The notes below the pieces were generated by a model. The model had not been told where the DNA came from. It was given only the letters and a program-made list of their open reading frames with translations, and searched no databases. A DNA stretch of 64,000 nt. It comes from Streptomyces roseoviridis. Its GTDB lineage: Bacteria > Actinomycetota > Actinomycetes > Streptomycetales > Streptomycetaceae. Below, in pieces: positions 52,797 through 61,097 of the stretch (its first letter is position 1; every line of letters begins with the position of its first letter). The stretch covers positions 7,009,001-7,073,000 of the forward strand of contig NZ_BAAAWU010000001.1 in NCBI RefSeq assembly GCF_039535235.1. Direction: 5' to 3'. A program made the translations under genes and the position numbers.

Positions 52797-52951
52797 GGTC
52801 CCCGACGACCCTCCGCGGGCGGTGCCGGGAAGGCCGCCGCCCCGCGGTGGGAACCGGGACACGGAAGCCGGAACGGCGGCCGAGGCCGATGCCGAGGGCG
52901 GAGCCCCGAGGCGCGGGCCGTGGCGGGAAGGTGGGCCGGGAGGTGCCGGAC

Positions 52952-53311
52952 ATGGACGGCGGGGCGCGGCTCTCGCCGCGCGAGCGGCGGATCCTCGCGG
53001 AGATCGAACACGACCTGGGCGCGGACGGATCCCTCGCCCGCACTCTCGTCGCCGGCCGGCCACGGGCGGAGACCGGACGGCGTGCCGTCCCGGTCGCCGT
53101 GGCCGTCCTCGGCCCCGCGACGGCGGTCCTCCTCGTGGCCGCCGTCGCCACCGGTTCGCCCGCCCTGCTCTGGTCCTTCGCGGCCGCCTGGGTGCTGACC
53201 GCGGTCGGAGCGCTGCACCTGCTGCTGCGCTGGTCCGGCCGTCGGCTGGCGCGGGCCCGGCAGGGCGGGCACCACGCGTTCGACGAAGCCGGTCACGGGG
53301 ACGTCACCTGA
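52952..53311 (+). CDS. DUF3040-like small membrane protein
   Basis: 119 residues. The N-terminal LSPRERRILAEIEHDLGADG is the DUF3040 pattern (LS-x2-E-x2-L-x2-IE). Two adjacent membrane helices follow (about 50-88, VPVAVAVLGPATAVLLVAAV and SPALLWSFAAAWVLTAVGAL). ATG 52952 has GGGAGGTG upstream. Its stop overlaps the end of the convergent DUF6058 gene by eight bases. Role unknown. Confidence 0.78.
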   Translation: MDGGARLSPRERRILAEIEHDLGADGSLARTLVAGRPRAETGRRAVPVAVAVLGPATAVLLVAAVATGSPALLWSFAAAWVLTAVGALHLLLRWSGRRLARARQGGHHAFDEAGHGDVT

Positions 53312-53990
53312 GGCCGTCCTGCCCGGCGGGTGCCGGTCCGGGGCGCGGAAAGCGGGCCCGTACGGCATCGACGCAGAGGTCCCGGGAGGTCGGCCCGCCG
53401 AAGCGCAGCCGGTCGTAGGGCGCGAAGTCCGGTACCAGGGCGTCCAGTTCGTCGACCAGGGCGTGCAGCGCCACCGACCACAGGGGCGAGTCCGGCCGAG
53501 GATCCCGGACGGCCGCGGTGATCGCCCCGGTCAGTTCGGCCTTGCGGCGGATCGTCTCCGGGGTGACCCGGGGGAGACAGACGTAGCGGCCGCTGAGACA
53601 CGCCCCCCACTCCTCGGCGCCCTCGACCGGATCCGCCCAGTGCGCCGTGAACCACGCCCGCAGCCGTTCCGGTCCCTCCCCGCCCGCCGCCGACTCGACT
53701 CCCCCGGCGCCGTGGACGCCGTCGATCCCGTCGGCCGTGTCTCCCAGGTCGAAGAGGTCGTGCGGGACCAACTCCGTGCCGTTCGAGCGCAGGTATCCCG
53801 GCAGCGGCAGAAAGCCCTCCAGCATCCGCCGCCGCACGCGGGCGACGCCCCGGCCCCGCGCGGCGCACAGGTCCTCCAACGGCGTGAACCGCGCGCTGAC
53901 ATAGGTGTCGTCCGCGGCCGTCATCGGATGGTCGCCGTTGACCTCCCGGAAACGACGCGCGAGCTCTTCCGCGTACGGACCCCTGCTCAT
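53304..53990 (-). CDS. DUF6058-family protein
   Basis: 228 residues. FREVNGDHPMTAADDTYVSA, RFTPLEDLCAARGR, GFLPLPGYLRSNGTELVPHD and AHWADPVEGAEEW match a Streptomyces family listed as DUF6058 (natural-product-associated). No membrane segment. ATG 53990 has GGGAG four bases upstream. Function unknown. The frame is open far upstream, but composition there is Arg/Pro noise. Confidence 0.82.
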   Translation of the reverse strand: MSRGPYAEELARRFREVNGDHPMTAADDTYVSARFTPLEDLCAARGRGVARVRRRMLEGFLPLPGYLRSNGTELVPHDLFDLGDTADGIDGVHGAGGVESAAGGEGPERLRAWFTAHWADPVEGAEEWGACLSGRYVCLPRVTPETIRRKAELTGAITAAVRDPRPDSPLWSVALHALVDELDALVPDFAPYDRLRFGGPTSRDLCVDAVRARFPRPGPAPAGQDGLR

Positions 53991-54096
53991 GACCACTCCC
54001 TCCGGACACCGCCCGGGGACCTCCCGGGCGGTGTCCGGGCAGGTGAGGCACCGGACCCTGCGGTGCCCGCCGAACCGTGCCGGACAGACGGCCGCC

Positions 54097-55455
54097 TCAG
54101 TTGCCGCGCGCGCCGAACCGACGCCAGAGCCACAGCGACAGGGCCGCGCCGAGGGCCGAGCCGACCAGGGCGAGCGGCAGCCCGGCGGCGGTGCCCGACG
54201 GCGCGGCGCCCTTCGGGGTGTCGCGCGCCACCGGTCCACCGGGGGCGGCACCGGTACCGGCACGGGCGGCGGCCCCCGTGCCGGCCACCGTGCCCGGACC
54301 GGCCGTGACCGAAGCCGTGGCACCCGCGCCCGCACGCGTGGTCGCCCTGGCGCCCGCCTTCGGACCCCCTTCCTCGCCCGCCTCGGGGCCGGCCTGCGCG
54401 GGGGCCTGGGCCCGTACGGGGGACGTGGCACGGGCGCCGGCCGGTGCCGTGTCCTGGGATCTCCGGTGGTCGCGGCGGGGTTCGAGCGAGCCGACCGGCT
54501 GGACCATGTGCCCGGCGTCGAAGCCCCAGTCGAGCAGCGCCCGGGCCTCCTCGTACACGGCGCGGCCGCCGCCCCGCTGCGGGTTCATCACCGACACCAC
54601 CAGGGTGCGGGCGCCCCGCCGGGCCGCCGCGATCAGGGTGTTGCCGGCCCCGCTGGTGTAGCCGTTCTTCACGCCGATCAGCCCGGGGTAGGGCGCCACG
54701 CCGCCCGCGCCGGTCAGCAGCCGGTTGGTGTTGGCGATGCCGTACGACCACGAGCCGGCCGGAAAGTCCGCGTACGGGGTCGAGCAGTAGCGCGTGAAGT
54801 GCGGATCGCGCACCCCGGCCCGCCCGAAGACCGCCAGGTCGTACGCGGAGGACACCTGGCCGGGCGCGTCGTAGCCGTCGGGGGAGACCACCCGCGTGTC
54901 GCGGGCGCCCAGGGCGCGCGCCTTCTGCTGCATCTGCCGGGCCGTCGCCTCCCAGCCGCCGTTCATCGCCGCCAGCACCCGTACCGCGTCGTTCCCGGAA
55001 CTGAGGAAGACTCCGTTCCACAGGTCCGACACCTTGTACGTGTAGCCCTCCTTCACCCCGACGAGGCTGCTGCCCGCCCCGATGCCGGTGAGCTCGTCGT
55101 CGGTGACGGTGTGGCGTACGCCCGGGTCGTGGCGGGGCAGCGCCGTGAGCGCGAACAGCGCCTTCAGGGTGCTGGCCGGCGGCAGCCGTCGGTGGGCGTT
55201 GCGGGCCGCGAGGACCTCTCCCGTGGCCACGTCGGCCACCACCCAGGACAGGGCCGTCACGGACGGCAGCTCCGGAGCGCCCCGCAGCGGCTGCACCTGG
55301 GTTCCGGCACGGTCGAGCCGGGCGGGATCGACGAAGTGCCGGGCGGGCGGGGTCGGCTCCGCGACGGCGGCGGCCGTGGCCGTGGGCGCCGGCAGGGCGA
55401 GCAGCAGAGCCGCGGCACCGGCGGCTGCGTGGCGGACGGCAGGCATGACGATCAT
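54097..55455 (-). CDS. D-alanyl-D-alanine carboxypeptidase (DacA-type penicillin-binding protein)
   Basis: 452 residues. Signal peptide (about 1-30), then a peptidase S11 domain with SxxK (Ser95-Lys98, STLK), SxN (SGN 153-155) and KNG at 263-265 replacing KTG, followed by YTSGAGNT. A long Ala/Gly/Thr/Pro-rich linker (about 330-420) leads to a C-terminal membrane helix and RRFGARGN tail, so the enzyme is tethered with its active site outside. It trims the D-Ala from peptidoglycan stem peptides. KNG rather than KTG occurs in some actinobacterial members. Start ATG 55455. Confidence 0.92.
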   Translation of the reverse strand: MIVMPAVRHAAAGAAALLLALPAPTATAAAVAEPTPPARHFVDPARLDRAGTQVQPLRGAPELPSVTALSWVVADVATGEVLAARNAHRRLPPASTLKALFALTALPRHDPGVRHTVTDDELTGIGAGSSLVGVKEGYTYKVSDLWNGVFLSSGNDAVRVLAAMNGGWEATARQMQQKARALGARDTRVVSPDGYDAPGQVSSAYDLAVFGRAGVRDPHFTRYCSTPYADFPAGSWSYGIANTNRLLTGAGGVAPYPGLIGVKNGYTSGAGNTLIAAARRGARTLVVSVMNPQRGGGRAVYEEARALLDWGFDAGHMVQPVGSLEPRRDHRRSQDTAPAGARATSPVRAQAPAQAGPEAGEEGGPKAGARATTRAGAGATASVTAGPGTVAGTGAAARAGTGAAPGGPVARDTPKGAAPSGTAAGLPLALVGSALGAALSLWLWRRFGARGN

Positions 55456-55500
55456 TCAGCCACCGTAGGAACGCGGTCACCCGGGCGCAGATCGAAGTGC

Positions 55501-55558
55501 GCCGACCGGCGTAGCCTCCGCGCCGACCGGCGTAGCGCCCCGCGCCGACCGGCGTAGC
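55501..55558. repeat. Three copies of GCCGACCGGCGTAGC
   Basis: Perfect 15-base units at 55501, 55522 and 55544 with about 6-base spacers, in the gap between the divergent carboxypeptidase and P450 genes. They contain partial palindromes and may be regulatory or just repeats. Confidence 0.75.
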
Positions 55559-55809
55559 CGCCGTGCGGGGTGACGGAGCGTCGCCCCCGCCCGTCCGTCG
55601 GCGCGGGAGCCCGCGGCCTCGCGGAGCAGCAGGACGGCGGCCGGACGCCAGCCGGGCGGGTGGCCCCGCGGGCGCGCCGACGGGAGGTTCGGACGTGTCC
55701 GAGGTCTCCGGCGGCGCGACCGGACGACCGTAGGATCTGACCGTTGGTGCACGTTCGCGTTCGTTCGGGACCCGATTCGGCCTGCTTCCGTAGTGAGGAG
55801 TGCCCTCCC
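55559..55809. other. P450 upstream region
   Basis: No gene seen. It should contain the P450 promoter; the end carries GAGGAG (55795-55800), used for the P450 start. Confidence 0.4.
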
Positions 55810-57096
55810 TTGAACACACCGCACACCGCCCCTCCGAGCGTCCCCCCGTCGATCCCTCCAGTCGGCGGCCAGGCCCGGGCGCCGCACCGGCTGGATCCGG
55901 CCGGTGGCTGCCCGCACGAGGACAACGCCCGGCTGCTCGCCCGGGGCGCGGTGGCCCCCGTGCTGCTCCCCGGCGATGTGCCGGGCATGGTGGTGCTCGG
56001 CCACGACGCCCTGCGCGACTTCCTCGGTCATCCGGAAGTCGCCAAGAGCGCCCGGCACTTCACCGCCCTCGCCGAGGGCCGGATACCCGAGGGCTGGCCG
56101 CTGCGGACCTTCGCTACCGTGCCGGGCATGACCACCGCCGACGACGCCGACCACCGGCGGCTGCGCTCCCTCGTCGGCAGGACCTTCACCCCCCGCCGGA
56201 TCGAGCGGCTCCGCCCCCGTGTCGCCGCCCTCGCCGCCACCCTCCTCGACGGCCTCGCCGACGCCGCCCGCGCGGGCGGCGGCGTCGCCGACCTGCGCCG
56301 CCACTACGCCCTGCCCCTGCCGCTCGGAGTCATCTGCGAACTCCTCGGCGTCGCCGACCGGCACCAGGACCGACTCCACGACCTCTCCAGCCGGGTCGTC
56401 GCCACCGACACCGGCCCGGAAGAAGCCGTCGCCGCCAACCGCGAGCTGCTCGAACTCCTCGGCACCCTCGCCGCCGACAAGGCCCGCGACCCCGGAGACG
56501 ACCTCACCAGCGCCCTCATCGCCGCCTGCGACGAGGGCGGCGACCGGCTCAGCCGGGCGGAACTCCTCGGCACCCTGCTCCTGCTGATCGTCGCGGGCCA
56601 CGAGACCACCCTGAACCTCGTCACCAACGCCGTACGCGCCCTGTGCACGCACCGGGACCAGCTCGCCCACGTCAGGGAAGGGCGTGCCGACTGGGCGGAC
56701 GTGGTGGAGGAGACGTTGCGCTGGGACAGCCCGGTCAGCTACTTCCCGTTCCGCTACCCCGTCCGGGATCTCACCGTCGACGGCACGCTCATCCCCAAGG
56801 GCACCCCCGTGCTCGCGGGCTACTCGGCGGCGGGCCGCGACACCACGGTCCACGGCCCGGACGCCGACCGCTTCGACGTGACGCGCACCCCGGCCGCCCA
56901 GCACCTCTCGCTCGGCCACGGCCCCCACTACTGTCTGGGCGCCCCGCTCGCCCGGCTGGAGGCCACGCTCGCCCTGGAGGCCCTCTTCACCCGCTTCCCG
57001 GAGCTCGACCTCGCGGTCCCGGAAGCCGAACTGCCCCGGCACTCCGGGTTCGTCGGCAACAGCGTCCGCGCCCTTCCCGTCCGTCTGGGCGCCTGA
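55810..57096 (+). CDS. Cytochrome P450
   Basis: 428 residues, class-I bacterial P450. I-helix LIVAGHETT (about 262-270), ExxR in VVEETLRWDSP and heme ligand Cys375 in LGHGPHYCLGAPLARLEATL. It takes electrons from a ferredoxin and inserts oxygen into an unknown substrate, with no reductase nearby. Start TTG 55810 has GAGGAG nine bases upstream; the frame is open to GTG 55744. Its 3' end is partly repeated in tandem just beyond the stop. It stands alone, without a biosynthetic cluster. Confidence 0.93.
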   Translation: MNTPHTAPPSVPPSIPPVGGQARAPHRLDPAGGCPHEDNARLLARGAVAPVLLPGDVPGMVVLGHDALRDFLGHPEVAKSARHFTALAEGRIPEGWPLRTFATVPGMTTADDADHRRLRSLVGRTFTPRRIERLRPRVAALAATLLDGLADAARAGGGVADLRRHYALPLPLGVICELLGVADRHQDRLHDLSSRVVATDTGPEEAVAANRELLELLGTLAADKARDPGDDLTSALIAACDEGGDRLSRAELLGTLLLLIVAGHETTLNLVTNAVRALCTHRDQLAHVREGRADWADVVEETLRWDSPVSYFPFRYPVRDLTVDGTLIPKGTPVLAGYSAAGRDTTVHGPDADRFDVTRTPAAQHLSLGHGPHYCLGAPLARLEATLALEALFTRFPELDLAVPEAELPRHSGFVGNSVRALPVRLGA

Positions 57097-57130
57097 CCCC
57101 CGCCTTCCCGTCCGTCCGGGCGCCTGACCC
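57073..57130. repeat. Tandem partial duplication of the P450 3' end
   Basis: CTTCCCGTCCGTCTGGGCGC plus CTGACCC is repeated once (57105-57130) with one change, immediately after the P450 stop. A recent slippage-type duplication. Confidence 0.75.
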
Positions 57131-57189
57131 TCCGCGGGCCGGGCAGCGGGGCGTCGCCGTGGGCCGGGCGCCGCGGGCCGGGCGCCGCC

Positions 57190-57435
57190 TCACCCGGCCC
57201 TTCCCCGCTCGGCGGCGGGGGAGGCCCGCAGCGACGCCACGAGGCGCAGCAGATGCGCCTCGTTCCCCGCGAGCCCCGCCGCCCGCAGCGCCGCGTCCGC
57301 CTCCGCCATCGGATGCGTCAGCATCGCCGCCGCGTACGGTTCGAGCCTCGGGTCGGCGAGAACGGCCTGGGTGGATTCCAGCAGGCGCAGATACGCCTGG
57401 GCCGCGGCGCGCTCGCGGCCGGTGGTCGTCGTCAT
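57190..57435 (-). CDS. Small hypothetical protein, 81 aa
   Basis: Starts ATG 57435 with AGGGAG seven bases upstream. Helical, Ala/Leu/Arg-rich (AAAQAYLRLLESTQAVLADP, then MAEADAALRAAGLAGNEAHL). No signal or membrane segment. Conserved-looking composition but no family recognised. It converges with the P450 gene. Confidence 0.65.
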   Translation of the reverse strand: MTTTTGRERAAAQAYLRLLESTQAVLADPRLEPYAAAMLTHPMAEADAALRAAGLAGNEAHLLRLVASLRASPAAERGRAG

Positions 57436-57528
57436 GTCGGGCTCCCTCTCGACGATGTGAGCTTGGCTCACCCACCCTCTCGCACGGGTCTGACAACGGG
57501 GGTGATCCCGCCTCGGGGCGGGCCCGTT

Positions 57529-58029
57529 TCAAGCCCCGGCCGGCCCCGCGGCACCGCCCCCGCCGTCCATCCGCGCGGCGAGCCGCTCCAGGAACACGCG
57601 CTGACCCGCCACCAGGAGCGGCAGGGCCTCCGGCAGCGGGAACCAGCCGACCCGGTCGATCTCCGGGAACTCCCTCAGGACGCCGGAACCCCTCGGCCAC
57701 TCCAGGGTGAACGTCCCCGGCACCACGAGCTCCGGGTCCAGGTCCGCCTCCACCGCCCAGACGGTGACGCGCTTTCCGTTCGTCTGCCGGGCCTCGCCCA
57801 ACGCCCACCACTCGCCCTCCGGGGCCGGAAGCCCGAGTTCCTCCTCGAACTCCCGCCGCGCGGCGGCCTCGGGCTCCTCGTCGGGCTCGTACTCACCCTT
57901 GGGGATCGACCACGCCGCCTGAGAACGCGACGACCAGAAGGGGCCGCCCATGTGACCGATGAGCACCTCCGGGGGCCCGTCGGGCGTCCGGCGGAAGAGG
58001 AGGAGACCAGCACTGCGCTTCTCGGACAT
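57529..58029 (-). CDS. Nudix hydrolase
   Basis: 166 residues with a full Nudix box GEYEPDEEPEAAARREFEEE followed by LG. The N-terminal SAGLLLFRRTPDGPPEVLIG and GGPFWSSRSQAAWSIPKGE match the family of about 150-residue NTP or dinucleotide pyrophosphohydrolases active on 8-oxo-dGTP or ApnA-like substrates. It uses Mg or Mn at the box glutamates. ATG 58029. Substrate not determinable. A GC-rich repeat array precedes it. Confidence 0.93.
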   Translation of the reverse strand: MSEKRSAGLLLFRRTPDGPPEVLIGHMGGPFWSSRSQAAWSIPKGEYEPDEEPEAAARREFEEELGLPAPEGEWWALGEARQTNGKRVTVWAVEADLDPELVVPGTFTLEWPRGSGVLREFPEIDRVGWFPLPEALPLLVAGQRVFLERLAARMDGGGGAAGPAGA

Positions 58030-58156
58030 GCCGCCCAGTGTGGCCGATGCCGAGCCACCCCACACCGCCACCCCACACCGCCACACCTCCGCGCCACACC
58101 CGGACGGCGGCCCCGGGAGCGGCAGACCGGCCGACCGGCGGACAGCCAGCCATCAG

Positions 58157-58226
58157 ACCGGCAGGCCCACAGACCGGGCAGGCCCACAGTCCGGCAGGCC
58201 CACAGTCCGGCAGGCCGACAGACCGG
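58157..58226. repeat. 16-bp tandem repeats, GGCAGGCCCACAG type
   Basis: Four imperfect units (TCCGGCAGGCCCACAG and variants) between the Nudix and oxidoreductase genes. No coding role. Confidence 0.75.
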
Positions 58227-58245
58227 CCCGGCCGGCCCGACCGGT

Positions 58246-59679
58246 TCAGGAGCCCCGCCCGCCCCGGGACCCGCCCCGGGACTCCGTCCGACCCGCCTCC
58301 AGACGCACCGTCACCGCCCCGCCCGCCGGGTCCGCCGCCCCGGCCCAGGTGGCCGGGTGACGGAGGGAACGGTGTGGTGCGAGGAACGCGGGAATCCGCT
58401 GCCGGTGGAGCAGGCGGTCGTCCTGGGTCACCGTCAGGGTGGGGTGGACCAGGCGGGTGGCGGGCCGCAGCGACAGGACGGGCGCGGGACCGGACGCGCC
58501 GCTCGGGGACAGGCGGCCGGGGGTGACCCAGCGCAGGGAACCCGCGGGCAGCAGCGCGGGGCCGGGATCGGGCCAGGCGGCGCCCGCGAGGTGCGCGAGG
58601 ACGGCGGAGGCGACGGCCCGGCCCTCCGCCGCGGCCACGACCGCCGGTTCGACGCCCCGCAGCAGGTTGCCGGCCGCGAAGACCCCCGGCACGCGGGTGC
58701 GCAGGGCCGGGTCGACCGACGGACCTCGGGTGGCCGCGTCGAGCGGGACGCCTCCCGAGCGGGCCAGCTCGTGGTCGGGCAGCCAGTCGCCGGTGAACAC
58801 CACGGTGTCGCAGCGCAGCAGCCCCGCGCGGCCGTCGGCGGCACGCACCACGACCCCCGAGAGCCGTCCCCGGCCCACGAGTTCGCGCACCGTCGCCCCG
58901 CGCAGCACCGGGCACGGCAGGCGCGGCCCGTCCGCACGGTCGGAGACCACCGCCACCACCGCGACGCCGGCCCGGCGCAGCGTGCCGACCGCGTGGCGCG
59001 CGACCGGCTCGGAGCCGACCACCACCGCCCGCCGGCCGATCCGCTCCCCGCGCAGCCCGAACAGCTCGACCGACTGCTGGAGTTCGCCCGTGCTCAGCAC
59101 ACCGGCCGGGCGGGAGCCCGGCACCAGGCGGGCGCTGCGCGGCCGCTCGCGCGCCCCGGTGGCCAGCACGACCGCCCGCGCCGTGATCCGTTCCAGGCCC
59201 GTCGGCGCGGTGACCTCCAGCACCAGGGGGTGTCCCGCCGGTCCCGCCGGTCCCGCCGGACCCGTGGCGCCCCGCGCCGTGCCGCGCCGCTCGGTCGTCG
59301 GCGGCCGGTGCCCCCCGGCCGGTCCCGCCAGGGGACCCTCCGTCGTACGCTCCCGCACCGCGCCGTCGCCCGCGCCGGGCTGCCCCCGGCCCGGCCCCAG
59401 CGGCAGGGCACCCCCGAGCGCTCCGGCCCAGCCGGTCGCGCCGGCCCCGGTCCGTACGACCGCCCCGGCCCGCACGGCCTCGGCCACCGCCCGCCGGGCG
59501 TACTCGGGGCCGGTGTACGGCCCGAAGCCGGCCCGCCCGCAGTGCCGGGGCGCTCCGCCCGCCGCTTCCTCGCGTTCCAGGACCTCGACCCGGCCCGCGC
59601 CCGCCGCCGCGAGGCGAGCCGCGGCGGCGAGACCGGCAGGGCCGCCCCCGACCACCAGGACGTCGACCGTACGGTTCAC
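58246..59679 (-). CDS. FAD/NAD-linked oxidoreductase, GlpA/B-like third gene of the glycerol operon
   Basis: 477 residues. N-terminal DVLVVGGGPAGLAAAARLAA FAD motif, a second dinucleotide-binding stretch GRRAVVVGSEPVARHAVGTL and the late FAD segment VPGVFAAGNLLRGVEPAVVA place it in the pyridine nucleotide-disulfide/BFD-partner group. Residues about 105-160 are a Gly/Pro/Arg-rich insertion. Start GTG 59679 overlaps the stop of the upstream gene (GTGA), so it is translationally coupled. It probably passes electrons from the neighbouring glycerol-3-phosphate dehydrogenase-like protein; this partner role is inferred. Confidence 0.85.
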   Translation of the reverse strand: MNRTVDVLVVGGGPAGLAAAARLAAAGAGRVEVLEREEAAGGAPRHCGRAGFGPYTGPEYARRAVAEAVRAGAVVRTGAGATGWAGALGGALPLGPGRGQPGAGDGAVRERTTEGPLAGPAGGHRPPTTERRGTARGATGPAGPAGPAGHPLVLEVTAPTGLERITARAVVLATGARERPRSARLVPGSRPAGVLSTGELQQSVELFGLRGERIGRRAVVVGSEPVARHAVGTLRRAGVAVVAVVSDRADGPRLPCPVLRGATVRELVGRGRLSGVVVRAADGRAGLLRCDTVVFTGDWLPDHELARSGGVPLDAATRGPSVDPALRTRVPGVFAAGNLLRGVEPAVVAAAEGRAVASAVLAHLAGAAWPDPGPALLPAGSLRWVTPGRLSPSGASGPAPVLSLRPATRLVHPTLTVTQDDRLLHRQRIPAFLAPHRSLRHPATWAGAADPAGGAVTVRLEAGRTESRGGSRGGRGS

Positions 59680-61097
59680 CGCGTCCCCTCCTCGAACAGC
59701 GCCCGCACCGCCGCCCCGCACGAGAAGCCCTGGCAGCGCCCCGCCCTGGCCCGGGTCCTGCGCCGCAGCCCGTCCAGGGAGGCGGGCGGCACCGTGGAGG
59801 CGAGCGCGTCGCGGATCTCGCCGCGCGTGACGCGCTCGCAGTGGCAGACCACCCGTCCGTACGCCGGGTCGCGGGCGATCCGCTCGGCGTCCTGGTACGG
59901 GCGGGGGGACGCCTCCCCGAGGTTCGGCATCCGCACGGGGGCGAGCGGCCGCTCGGCGCCGAGCTCCAGGCCCGCGTCGGCGAGGAGTTCGACGGTGTGC
60001 CGGCCGAGGGCGAGCGAGGCGGTCAGCCCGGTGGAGCGGATCCCGCCGACCGTGACGTACCGCAGCTCGGGATGGGCGGCGATCCGGTAGTCCTCGGTGC
60101 CGGTGGCGGCCCGCAGGCCCGCGTAGACGGCGGTGACCTCCTCGTCGAGGAGCGCGGGCAGGATCCGCCGGCCCTGCGCGCGCAGCGCGGCGAGCCCCTC
60201 CGCCGTCGAACCCGTGGCCGTCCGGTCGTCCAGGTCCTCGGCGGTCGGTCCGAGCAGCACGTTCCCGAACACCGTCGGCGCGATCAGCACGCCCTTGCCG
60301 AGCGGGCCGGGCACCGGCAGCAGGATGTGCCGGACCAGCGCCCGCGCGAACGGGTCGAAGACGACCAGCTGGCCCCGCCGCGGGGTGACGGTGAAGTCGT
60401 GGCGCCCGACCAGCGCGTCGAAGGCGTCCGCGTACAGGCCGCAGGCGTTGACCAGGAAGCGGGTGCGCAGCACCCCGCGCCGGGTGATCAGCCGGTGCGG
60501 GACGCCGGGACCGCCGGGGCGGACCTTCTCCACCCGGCAGTCCAGGTGCAGGTCCACACCGGAGCGGACGGCCTGGGTGGCGTACGCGAGCGGAGTGGAC
60601 CAGGGGTCGACGACCGACTCGCCCGGCACGTCCAGCGCGCCGAGCGCGCCGGGCCCCAGGTGCGGTTCGCGGGCCCGCAGCTCGGCCGCGGACACCGGGC
60701 GGGTCCCGTGGTGCCCGTTGCGCGCGGCCTTGTCGGCGAGGCGGGGGAGCGCGGCGAGCTGTTCCTCGTCCCAGGCGACGAGCAGGGCGCCGACGGGCTC
60801 GACGGCGATCCCGGCCTCGTCGGCGTACGCGGCGAGCATCCGCCCGCCCTCCCGCACGAGGCGGGCCTCCAGGGAGCCGGGCACCGCGTCGAAACCGGTG
60901 TGCAGGATCGCCGTGTTGGCCTTGGAGCTGCCCTCCCCGACGTCACCGCTCGCCTCCACGAGCGCCACGCGCAGCCGGTACCGGGCCAGTTCCCGCGCGA
61001 TGGCGCACCCCACGACGCCCGCGCCGACGACGGTCACGTCGTACGCGTCCCCGGGCGCCGACGTGTCCGGCAGCACCCCGCACCGGGTGACGCTCAC
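59676..61097 (-). CDS. FAD-dependent glycerol-3-phosphate dehydrogenase-like protein with BFD-type [2Fe-2S] tail
   Basis: 473 residues. FAD motif VTVVGAGVVGCAIARELARY, then KANTAILHTGFDAVPGSLEA (DAO/GlpA family). The C-terminal 90 residues carry a BFD-like [2Fe-2S] domain: CHC in VVCHCERVTRGEIRDAL and C-x4-C in RCQGFSCG. This is the anaerobic GlpA layout. GTG 61097 overlaps the kinase stop (GTGA). Together with the kinase and the next oxidoreductase it forms a compact operon for glycerol or a related polyol, though an L-2-hydroxyglutarate-type substrate cannot be excluded. Confidence 0.88.
   Translation of the reverse strand: MSVTRCGVLPDTSAPGDAYDVTVVGAGVVGCAIARELARYRLRVALVEASGDVGEGSSKANTAILHTGFDAVPGSLEARLVREGGRMLAAYADEAGIAVEPVGALLVAWDEEQLAALPRLADKAARNGHHGTRPVSAAELRAREPHLGPGALGALDVPGESVVDPWSTPLAYATQAVRSGVDLHLDCRVEKVRPGGPGVPHRLITRRGVLRTRFLVNACGLYADAFDALVGRHDFTVTPRRGQLVVFDPFARALVRHILLPVPGPLGKGVLIAPTVFGNVLLGPTAEDLDDRTATGSTAEGLAALRAQGRRILPALLDEEVTAVYAGLRAATGTEDYRIAAHPELRYVTVGGIRSTGLTASLALGRHTVELLADAGLELGAERPLAPVRMPNLGEASPRPYQDAERIARDPAYGRVVCHCERVTRGEIRDALASTVPPASLDGLRRRTRARAGRCQGFSCGAAVRALFEEGTR

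Noticed and set aside
55810..57435. P450 with partner genes as a biosynthetic unit
   Set aside because: No ferredoxin or reductase adjacent; the flanking genes (carboxypeptidase, small unknown protein, Nudix) are unrelated.
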